Origin: an uncultured Phycisphaerales bacterium | GTDB taxonomy: Bacteria; Planctomycetota; Phycisphaerae; Phycisphaerales; UBA1924 | NCBI GenBank assembly: GCA_937995595.1 | Contig: CALKJW010000003.1 | Coordinates: forward strand, 1-64,000 | Length of the DNA: 64,000 nt | Direction of reading: 5' to 3' | Notes under the pieces: model-generated | What the model saw: only the letters and a program-made list of their open reading frames with translations | What the model was told of the DNA's origin: nothing | Databases searched by the model: none | Part shown: one piece after another, positions 1-6,470 of the stretch | Numbering within the stretch: position 1 is the first letter of the stretch | How the letters are laid out: every line of letters starts with the position of its first letter | Program-made: the position numbers and the translations under genes

Positions 1-36
1 GCCCGCCAGCGTGCGTCCCGACGCAGGAGCCCGACC

Positions 37-843
37 ATGCCCCGCCGCGGGTTCACGCTGATCGAACTGCTGATCGTGATCGTGATCATCGCGCTGCTGA
101 TCGGACTGCTCCTGCCGACGCTGGGCAAGGCGCGGGAGACGAGCCGCCAGACGGTCTGCATGTCCAACGTGCGGCAGATCATGGTCGGCTTCCACGCCTA
201 CGCCAACGACTACAAGGTCATCCCGGGGGCGTACTGGCAGGGGCCGATCGACCTCGACTGGGTCGGACGCAACAACGCGCTGTACGCGGCCAACCCCACG
301 CTCTACACCCACCCGTTCCAGACCAGCGTCCTGCGCGAGTACCTCCAGACGGCCGACAAGATCATGGAGTGCCCCTCGGCGCGGCGTGAGGCCAACCGGT
401 TCTTCGACTACACCATGATCATCCGCATGGCCGGCGCGCGCATCGACCTGGAGTGGAAGGTCAGTTACCCCGAGCGGCCCGAGCAGGCCAACTCGGTGCG
501 CCGGTACTTCCAGGGCGTGCCGCTGCTGATCGAGGAGCACGACGAGTTCTACAACCGATCGTTCGACGACGGCTCGTTCGCGGGCAACGACCAGTGGTCG
601 ACCCGGCACGGCACGCGGAAGGCCGGCTCGGCCGCGGGCGGCCGCGGCGGGGGGTGCCACATGGGCTACCTCGACGGCGCGGTCGCGCTCTTCAAGGCGC
701 CCGTGGGCGGCAACGACCGGGCCATCGAACCGCAGGACCTGAACGCCACGCACCTGCGCATGACCAAGGCGCCGGGAACGTCGTACATGCTCAACTCGTC
801 CGCCGCCAGCGAGTGGGGCTGGGTCAACCGCTCGCGCAACTGA
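37..843 (+). CDS. Prepilin-type N-terminal domain protein (pseudopilin-like)
   Basis: The 268-residue protein opens with a class III signal: basic MPRRG, then the cleavage point before FTLIELL, then a hydrophobic helix to about residue 30. This is the signal for a prepilin peptidase, after which the Phe would be methylated and the helix would pack into a pilus or pseudopilus. The globular part has a conserved SNVRQI stretch and a Tyr-rich region, as in the large planctomycete families of pilin-like proteins with a DUF1559-type architecture. The exact family is uncertain. An AGGAG site 7 bases upstream supports the ATG. No secretion or pilus assembly genes are visible nearby, so its partner machinery is unknown. 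It may be extracellular or periplasmic. Confidence 0.8.
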   Translation: MPRRGFTLIELLIVIVIIALLIGLLLPTLGKARETSRQTVCMSNVRQIMVGFHAYANDYKVIPGAYWQGPIDLDWVGRNNALYAANPTLYTHPFQTSVLREYLQTADKIMECPSARREANRFFDYTMIIRMAGARIDLEWKVSYPERPEQANSVRRYFQGVPLLIEEHDEFYNRSFDDGSFAGNDQWSTRHGTRKAGSAAGGRGGGCHMGYLDGAVALFKAPVGGNDRAIEPQDLNATHLRMTKAPGTSYMLNSSAASEWGWVNRSRN

Positions 844-856
844 CCCGTTCGCTCCG

Positions 857-1417
857 TCACATCCCGTGCACAAGCATGCTCTGGCCGACCTTGAGCGCGG
901 TCGGCGCGCCGACCAGATGCTCGGCGATGCGCAGCGAGAAGGCCATCGCCGTGCCCGGCCCGCGAGAGGTGATCACGTGCCCGTCGACCACCACCTCCGA
1001 CTCGCACCCCTTCACGTCGCCCCCGAAGCGCCGCTCCATGCCGGGGTAGCACGTCGCGTGCTTGCCGCTGAGCACCCCCAGCGGCGCAAGCACCACCGCC
1101 GGCGCGGCACAGATCGCCGCGATGACCTTCCCCGCCTCGTAGTGCCGCCTGATCAGCGCCCGCGCGCCGTCGCTGTGGGCGATGTTCTCCGCGCCCTTCC
1201 CGCCGCCGGGCACGATCACCGCGTCGAAGAGAATCTCGCCGAGGTCCTCCACTTCGCACTCGGCGCGCAGGGGCACGTGGTGGCCCCCCATGAGTTCCGT
1301 CCCGCCCACCCCGGCGTAGGTCACGTCCACCCCGCAGCGGTTGAGCACGTCGCCGGGGGTGATTGCCTCGATCTCCTCCGTCCCGTTGGCCAGCAGCACG
1401 ACCGCGGTCTTGGACAT
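857..1417 (-). CDS. DJ-1/PfpI family protein
   Basis: The 186-residue protein matches the DJ-1/YajL/PfpI class I glutamine amidotransferase-like fold. The N-terminus VVLLANGTEEIE carries the acidic residue next to the active site. The middle has VPGGGKGAENI, and the nucleophile elbow AAICAAP places the probable catalytic Cys. Characterised members act as glyoxalase III/deglycase enzymes, chaperones or proteases, and the sequence does not decide among these. The ATG at 1417 was chosen because a GGAAGGGAG site lies just upstream and the family core begins right after it. Further upstream in-frame codons are low complexity. It is divergent from the decarboxylase gene at 1576. Confidence 0.85.
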   Translation of the reverse strand: MSKTAVVLLANGTEEIEAITPGDVLNRCGVDVTYAGVGGTELMGGHHVPLRAECEVEDLGEILFDAVIVPGGGKGAENIAHSDGARALIRRHYEAGKVIAAICAAPAVVLAPLGVLSGKHATCYPGMERRFGGDVKGCESEVVVDGHVITSRGPGTAMAFSLRIAEHLVGAPTALKVGQSMLVHGM

Positions 1418-1507
1418 GTCCGCTCCCTTCCGGCGCGATGCGCCGCTGCCCCCTTGCCCCGAACCCCGGGCCGCCGCGGCGAGAGAACCCCGCCGCTGGC
1501 ATAACCC

Positions 1508-1537
1508 ATTATGATGCGCAAACCGCCTGCCCCGCAA
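1508..1537 (-). promoter_or_regulatory. Candidate promoter for the DJ-1/PfpI gene, overlapping a plus-strand -10
   Basis: Reading the minus strand, TTGCGG is followed after 18 bases by CATAAT (plus-strand 1508-1513). The plus-strand hexamer TATGAT at 1510-1515 overlaps it and could serve the divergent decarboxylase, though no matching -35 is seen for that. The -10 is good but the -35 is only partial. Confidence 0.35.
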
Positions 1538-1575
1538 CCGCTCGCCCCGATTCTCTCGCCCGCCAACCATCGCCC

Positions 1576-3084
1576 ATGGCCGACCCGACGCGCGCGCCCG
1601 AGCACATGTCCCCTGACGAGTTCCGCCGCCGCGGCCGCGAGGTTGTGGACTTCATCGCCGACTACATGCAGCGCGTGGACACTCTGCCCGTGCTGCCGGA
1701 CGTGCGGCCGGGCGAGGTCGCGGGCCTGCTCCCTGATGCCGCGCCCGAAGAGCCCGAGCCGTGGGAGCGCCTCTTCGCCGACGTCGGCCGCGTTGTCATG
1801 CCGGGCCTGACGCACTGGCAGTCGCCTAACTTCTTCGCGTTCTTCCCCGCCAACTCGTCGGGCCCGGCGATCCTGGCCGACCTTCTGAGCACGGGCCTGG
1901 CGGTGCAGGGCATGCTCTGGCAGACCTCGCCCGCGTGCACCGAGATCGAGACCCGCGTGATGGACTGGCTGGGGCGGGCCATCGGCCTGCCCGAGCCGTT
2001 CCTCGCGGCGAGCGGGACCGGCGGCGGCGTGATCCAGGGCACCGCCAGCGAGGCGACGCTGGTCGCCATGCTCGCCGGTCGCCAGCGTGCGCGGCGGTTG
2101 CTCGCGGCCGGCGCGTCGCACGACCCGGCGTTCACCGTCTACACCTCCACGCAGGCGCACTCGTCGGTCATCAAGGCCGCGATGATCGCGGGCATCGCGC
2201 GCGGCCCGGACGACCGAACCGCGGTTCGGCTGATCGGCACCGACAGCTCGTACCGCGTGGACTGCGCCGCGCTCGAGGCCGCGCTGCGCGAGGACCTCGC
2301 CGCGGCAAGGGTCCCGTGCTGCGTCGTCGCGACCGTCGGCACGACCGGCTGCGGCGCGGCGGATTCGGTCGAGGACGCCGCGGGGGCGATCGCCCGCGCG
2401 TGCGGCGCCAGCGCGCCGTGGCTGCACGTCGACGCGGCGTGGGCCGGGGCCGCGGCGGTCTGCCCCGAGCACCGCGGCCTGCTGCGCGGCGTCGGTCGGG
2501 CCGACTCGTTGTGCTTCAACCCGCACAAGTGGCTGCTGACCAACTTCGACTGCAGCGCGATGTGGGTGCGCGACCGCGGCCCGCTGCTGGGCGCGCTGAG
2601 CATCACACCCGACTACCTGCGCAACGCCGCGAGCGAGTCGGGCGCCGTCATCGACTACCGCGACTGGCAGGTGCCGCTGGGCCGCCGCTTCCGCGCGCTC
2701 AAACTGTGGTTCGTGATGCGGGCCTACGGCCTGCGCGGCCTGCGCGAGCACGTCCGCGCGCACGTGCGGCTGGGCGAACTCTTCGAGTCGCTGGTGCGCG
2801 CCGACCCGCGCTTCGAGGTCGCCGCGCCGCGCTCGCTGAGCCTGGTCTGCTTCCGGCAGGTGCGCGACTCGCTCGGCGCGCCGCTGCCCGACCCCGACGG
2901 CGCGAACCGCGCCCTGTTGGACCGCGTCAACGCGACGGGCCGCGCGTACCTGGTGCACACGGTGCTGCCCGCCGCGGGAGGCGAGCCGGCCCGGCTGGTG
3001 CTGCGCATGGCCGTCGGCGGCACGCGCACCGGCGAGGCGCACGTCCGCGCCGCGTGGGAGTTGCTGCAATCCGCCGCGGAGTGA
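1576..3084 (+). CDS. Pyridoxal-phosphate-dependent amino acid decarboxylase (group II, aromatic type)
   Basis: This 502-residue protein is a fold-type I PLP enzyme of the aromatic-L-amino-acid/tyrosine/tryptophan decarboxylase group. The HWQSPNFFAFFP segment near residue 75 is the typical substrate-pocket region. LHVDAAWAGAA contains the Asp that contacts the PLP ring nitrogen. FNPHKW near residue 315 contains the Schiff-base lysine. The length fits the family, and the protein should be cytosolic and act as a dimer. The likely reaction is decarboxylation of an aromatic amino acid to the amine, but the substrate cannot be read from the sequence. The ATG at 1576 starts just before the family's conserved MSPDEFRRRGREVVDFI helix. 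No transporter gene is adjacent. Confidence 0.88.
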   Translation: MADPTRAPEHMSPDEFRRRGREVVDFIADYMQRVDTLPVLPDVRPGEVAGLLPDAAPEEPEPWERLFADVGRVVMPGLTHWQSPNFFAFFPANSSGPAILADLLSTGLAVQGMLWQTSPACTEIETRVMDWLGRAIGLPEPFLAASGTGGGVIQGTASEATLVAMLAGRQRARRLLAAGASHDPAFTVYTSTQAHSSVIKAAMIAGIARGPDDRTAVRLIGTDSSYRVDCAALEAALREDLAAARVPCCVVATVGTTGCGAADSVEDAAGAIARACGASAPWLHVDAAWAGAAAVCPEHRGLLRGVGRADSLCFNPHKWLLTNFDCSAMWVRDRGPLLGALSITPDYLRNAASESGAVIDYRDWQVPLGRRFRALKLWFVMRAYGLRGLREHVRAHVRLGELFESLVRADPRFEVAAPRSLSLVCFRQVRDSLGAPLPDPDGANRALLDRVNATGRAYLVHTVLPAAGGEPARLVLRMAVGGTRTGEAHVRAAWELLQSAAE

Positions 3085-3090
3085 TACGCT
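3085..3090 (+). promoter_or_regulatory. TANNNT element 6 nt before the 3097 start (putative leaderless -10)
   Basis: TACGCT ends six bases before the ATG and is preceded by TGA, an extended -10 pattern. No Shine-Dalgarno sequence is present in the six-base gap. Transcription from this element would begin at or next to the start codon. Confidence 0.5.
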
Positions 3091-3096
3091 TGCGCC

Positions 3097-3744
3097 ATGC
3101 CGCGAACGCCGCTCCTGCTCGCCGCGCTGCTCGTGCTCCCCGCCTGCGCCGCCCCGCGCGCCGACCGCGCGCCCGTCGGCGCGACGCTGGAGGACCCGAC
3201 CACCGCGCGCATCCCCGCGGGGCAGTACGCCGCGGCGTTCGACGCCGCGCGGCGCGAACTCCGCGACGCGGGCTTTGTCCTCGAGCGCGTCGACGCGTGG
3301 TCGGGCGTCATCACCACGCGCCCGGCCACGTCGGCCGGGTTCATGACCCCGTGGATCGGCCATCAGTCCGGCATCGAGCAGGAACTGGGCGACTTCGCGC
3401 ACCGGCACCAGCGCACCGTGCGCGTGACGTTCGAGCCCGCCGCGCCGGCGACGGACCCCGGCGACCTGCGCGCCCTCGACGCGGATCTGCTCATGCGCAC
3501 GAGCGTCGTCGTCGAGCGCGTCTACCAGCCGCTCTGGCGGATCGACCACTCGACCATCCGCCAGTCGTCCTACGCGACCGACCCCGCGCTCGTCGCCCGC
3601 GGCATGCAGCCGTCGTACGCCGTCGCGCGCGAGGAGGACACGCTGCTGGCCGCGCGGCTCGTGCGACGCATCGTCGCGAGCGACGCGCCCGCGCCATCCG
3701 AAGCCCGCGCCGACCGCGCGCCGGCCGACTCAGCCCCCCACTGA
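3097..3744 (+). CDS. Putative lipoprotein of unknown function
   Basis: The 215-residue protein begins with a short lipoprotein signal peptide: MPRTP, a Leu-rich core and the lipobox LPAC at about residues 13-16. The Cys would be lipidated and anchor it to a membrane. The mature region holds an alpha/beta segment with a Tyr-rich patch (RVYQPLWRIDHST) and no family I recognise. The tail is Ala/Pro rich. The gene follows the decarboxylase by 12 bp but has its own TANNNT element. Its last 15 bp overlap tail-to-tail with the oppositely oriented oxidoreductase gene. Confidence 0.75.
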   Translation: MPRTPLLLAALLVLPACAAPRADRAPVGATLEDPTTARIPAGQYAAAFDAARRELRDAGFVLERVDAWSGVITTRPATSAGFMTPWIGHQSGIEQELGDFAHRHQRTVRVTFEPAAPATDPGDLRALDADLLMRTSVVVERVYQPLWRIDHSTIRQSSYATDPALVARGMQPSYAVAREEDTLLAARLVRRIVASDAPAPSEARADRAPADSAPH

Positions 3745-4800
3745 CACCGGCAGGCGCGACGCCTGGCTCTCGCGCTCGGCCTCCAGAAGCCGTGTGACCG
3801 CCACCGCCTCGTCGATCGTCGCCGGCGTGTCGGTTCGTCCCGCGGCGATCGTCTCCACCAGCCGGCGCACCTGCCCGTCGTACCCCGTGCGCACGCCCGG
3901 CTCGCCCGCCTCCACCGCGCTGGCGCCCGCGTCGGTGTGCAGCACCAGCGCGGGCGTGCGCGAGAGGTCAAACTCCGCCGTGCCGCGCTCGAAGCTCACC
4001 AGAAACCGCATGCGGAAGCCCGCGCCGGGCGCAAGGTCCCACGCGCCCTCGGCCGTCACATGGCGCGGCCCGCCCGCGCCGTAGACGTACGACGCCGTCA
4101 CGTGCTGCGCATCGCCCACGGCGAACACCTCGCGCGGCGGGCCGAAGCACCAGTGCACAAAGTCCGCGTCGTGCACGTGCAGGTCGAACAGCGCGCCCCC
4201 GCTCCGCGACGGGTCGCGATAGAACGCGGCCGACCACGCCGGCCCGCTGCCCAGCCGCTGGAACGTCGCGCTCCGCACTGCGCCAAGCGAGCCGTCGCGC
4301 ACGCGCTCCCGCAGCCACGACCACCCCGGCCAGAATCGCATGCACATCGCGGGCATGCAGCACAGGCCGCGCTCCGCCGCCGCGGCCCGCGCCGCCAGCG
4401 CCAGACTCTGCGCCTCGGCCGACCGCAGCGCGACCGGCTTCTCGACCAGCACGTGCTTGCCCGCCGCGAGCGCGGCCAGCGCAAGGTCCACGTGCGAGTC
4501 GGTGTACGTGCAGACGCTCACAAGGTGCACGGCCGGGTCTGCGAGCAGACCCTGCGCCGTTTCGTGCCCGCGCACCTGCGCGGGGTCGAACAGGCGCTCC
4601 CCCGCCGCGCCGGTCGAGATGTTCCCAGACTCCGCCGGCACAAGGCCCGCGCGCCGCGCCGGGTCGGGGTCGCACACCGCGACCACGCGGCACGGGAACC
4701 CGTCGCGCGCCGCGGCCTGGTACGCCGCGACGTGCGTCCGGCCCATGAACCCAAGGCCGATCACGCCGACGCCGATCGTCTGGCTGCGCGCGGCCGTCAT
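3730..4800 (-). CDS. Gfo/Idh/MocA family oxidoreductase
   Basis: This is a 356-residue NAD(P)-dependent dehydrogenase. The Rossmann motif GVIGLGFMGRTH is at residues 10-25. The family signature LVEKPVA, whose Lys lies in the active site, is near residue 125. A substrate-domain HVHDADFVHW segment follows near residue 220. Enzymes of this family oxidise or reduce sugars, inositols and related compounds, and the substrate here is unknown. The ATG overlaps the stop of the isomerase gene at 4797 (ATGA), so the two are translationally coupled and probably work in one carbohydrate pathway. It overlaps the convergent lipoprotein gene by 15 bp. Confidence 0.88.
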   Translation of the reverse strand: MTAARSQTIGVGVIGLGFMGRTHVAAYQAAARDGFPCRVVAVCDPDPARRAGLVPAESGNISTGAAGERLFDPAQVRGHETAQGLLADPAVHLVSVCTYTDSHVDLALAALAAGKHVLVEKPVALRSAEAQSLALAARAAAAERGLCCMPAMCMRFWPGWSWLRERVRDGSLGAVRSATFQRLGSGPAWSAAFYRDPSRSGGALFDLHVHDADFVHWCFGPPREVFAVGDAQHVTASYVYGAGGPRHVTAEGAWDLAPGAGFRMRFLVSFERGTAEFDLSRTPALVLHTDAGASAVEAGEPGVRTGYDGQVRRLVETIAAGRTDTPATIDEAVAVTRLLEAERESQASRLPVSVGG

Positions 4801-5666
4801 GCCCGGGCCTCCCTCACCCGCACGCGCCCCGGCAGGTGCCGCGCCAGCACGTCCGCCGCGGCGAGAATGTCCGCCGAACGGTCCGCGCCCGCTTCGCGCT
4901 CGATGACCAGCGCGACGTCGGGCAGCCGCCGATCGACTTCGGCCAGGAACCGCGCCCAATCGACCGCGCCGGTGCCGACGACGACCTCTCGCCCCCACGT
5001 GCCCGCAACGGCCGTCGGCACTGCGTCCTTGACGTGCACCTGCCGAACGTGCGGCGCGAGCAGCGACAACGCCGCGACCGGGTCGCCCATGCCGTACAGG
5101 ATCATGTTCGCAGGGTCGAAGTTCACGCCCGGCGCAAACCCTTTCGGGCACGCCGCGGCCAGTTCCTCCAGCACGCCCAGCAGCGTGGGCGCGTCCTCCT
5201 GCCCGGTCTCGAAGGCGACGCGCACGCCCTCGTCGGCAAAGGCGCACACCATCTGCCGGACGCGGTCGAGCATCACCGCGCGCAGCGGGTCGGCGGCGTC
5301 GTGCGGCAGGAAGCCCGCGTGAAACGTCACCAGGTCCAGCCCCCACGCACGCGCCAGCCGCGCGTTGCCGCTCGCTGCGCCGAGATTCGCGGGCCAGTGC
5401 TCATCGAGCCGCACGCCGCCGGTGGCGCGGATGGTGTCGAGCGTCGAGTAGTCCTCGCCGCGCGTGCCCATCATGCCCGACAACACGCGTACGCCCGCCG
5501 CGGCCAGCGCGCCGCGGGTCGCGTGCTCGTCCCAGCGCGCCTCGCGGATGGGGTCGAGCGCGACCTGCACCGCGCGGCCCGCCGGGCCGCAGGCGCGCAG
5601 CCGCTCGACCAGTTGCGCCGGTCCATCGGGCTTGAGCGACCATGAACACACGCCGACATCGTGCAC
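4797..5666 (-). CDS. Sugar phosphate isomerase/epimerase (xylose-isomerase-like TIM barrel)
   Basis: The protein of about 289 residues has the AP endonuclease 2/xylose-isomerase-like TIM barrel pattern. VGVCSWSLKP is on the first strand. Metal and active-site strands include LVTFHAGFLPH, VAFETGQED, VNFDPANMI, VRQVHVKDA and LVIEREAG. These place the Glu, Asp, His and Glu ligands of a divalent metal centre at the usual strand ends. I chose the GTG at 5666 because a GGAG site lies 7 bases upstream and the family begins there. The upstream in-frame region is Arg/Ser-rich and probably untranslated. It is coupled to the downstream oxidoreductase gene. Confidence 0.82.
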   Translation of the reverse strand: MHDVGVCSWSLKPDGPAQLVERLRACGPAGRAVQVALDPIREARWDEHATRGALAAAGVRVLSGMMGTRGEDYSTLDTIRATGGVRLDEHWPANLGAASGNARLARAWGLDLVTFHAGFLPHDAADPLRAVMLDRVRQMVCAFADEGVRVAFETGQEDAPTLLGVLEELAAACPKGFAPGVNFDPANMILYGMGDPVAALSLLAPHVRQVHVKDAVPTAVAGTWGREVVVGTGAVDWARFLAEVDRRLPDVALVIEREAGADRSADILAAADVLARHLPGRVRVREARA

Positions 5667-5681
5667 GGGAAGACTCCGGGA

Positions 5682-5700
5682 GCCCGCCGTGGCGGCGGGC
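5682..5700. other. Perfect hairpin in the leader of the sugar isomerase gene
   Basis: GCCCGCCG, a three-base loop, then CGGCGGGC form an 8-bp perfect stem just upstream of the ribosome-binding site of the 5666 gene. No T-run follows on either strand, so it is not a classical terminator. A TACGCT -10-like hexamer for the minus strand lies upstream at 5708-5713. Confidence 0.4.
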
Positions 5701-5769
5701 CGCACAGAGCGTACACGATCCGGCGGTGATCGACACGACCGGCACATACGGGCAAAGCCCTGCCGTCCT

Positions 5770-6444
5770 CTACGGGCATCCCGCGAACCACGCCGAGAGG
5801 AACGCGAAGATCGCCGGCACGCCGGGCGTGCCGCCGAAGTTGACCGCGCGCGGCACGCCGGCGAACCAGTCGGTCAGGAACGCGAAGATGTCGGGCACGT
5901 CGCGCACGCCGTCGCCGTTGTAGTCGGCCGCGCAGCCGACGGCGACGAAGTGTTCGTCGTCGTCGAGGTTGATCCACCCGACGTTCTCGCCCCACGCGTA
6001 CCCGCGGAGGCGCTGGGCCGCGCTGTCCCACCGGGTCTGCTGGCCGAAGGGGGCCAGTGCCGCGCGGGTGTCGAAGTTGATCCATCCGACGGCCTCGCCC
6101 CAGGCCAGGCCGAACAGGTCGCCGGTGGCGGCGTCGATGTTCACGCCGCAATCCGCGCCGTCGGTGTTGGCGTAGTGCGTGCCGTTGGCGGGCGAGCCGT
6201 CGCCGAGGTTGACCCAGCCGATGCTCTCGCCCCAGACAAAGCCGGAGAGGAACGCCGCGCCGATGCGCGCGCCCTGCGCGCCCGCGGGCGAGCCCGCGTC
6301 GCGCCAGTTCAACCAGCCGACGTTCTCGCCCCAGCAGTATTTGTGTACCGGACTTATGTTGGTCGGCTGGGCCGGCGCGGCCGCGCACGGCGCGAGCGCG
6401 GCCAACACCGAACCGGCGACAGTGCCCAAGCGTCTGTGGGTCAT
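5770..6444 (-). CDS. Secreted WGEN-repeat protein with GC-type dockerin tail
   Basis: The 224-residue protein has an N-terminal signal peptide (MTHRRLG, then an Ala/Val/Leu core ending near APAQP). It then has four copies of a WGEN-x-GWxN motif: CWGENVGWLNW, VWGESIGWVNL, AWGEAVGWINF and YAWGENVGWINL, spaced roughly 30-40 residues. The C-terminal 60 residues are the GC-type dockerin tail: a Ca-loop-like DYNGDGVRDV segment, IFAFLTDWFAG, then [15 protein letters not shown]. The repeats resemble those in other bacterial surface proteins but have no assigned function. It lies 26 bp downstream of the Cys-rich beta-helix gene on the same strand and is probably co-transcribed with it. Confidence 0.78.
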   Translation of the reverse strand: MTHRRLGTVAGSVLAALAPCAAAPAQPTNISPVHKYCWGENVGWLNWRDAGSPAGAQGARIGAAFLSGFVWGESIGWVNLGDGSPANGTHYANTDGADCGVNIDAATGDLFGLAWGEAVGWINFDTRAALAPFGQQTRWDSAAQRLRGYAWGENVGWINLDDDEHFVAVGCAADYNGDGVRDVPDIFAFLTDWFAGVPRAVNFGGTPGVPAIFAFLSAWFAGCP

Positions 6445-6470
6445 GCGTTGGCTCCCGCGGGTCGGGCCGC

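Noticed and set aside
1576-3084. Secondary-metabolite cluster around the aromatic decarboxylase
   Set aside because: The flanking genes (pseudopilin, DJ-1 protein, lipoprotein, sugar oxidoreductase) do not form a biosynthetic set.
666-3549. Very long open frames opposite to or out of phase with the decarboxylase and neighbours
   Set aside because: They are Arg/Ala/Gly/Pro-rich, overlap genes with clear family motifs, and reflect the high G+C content, which removes stop codons. The same applies to long open frames antisense to 5.7-12.6 kb, 19.5-23.8 kb and 46-52 kb.
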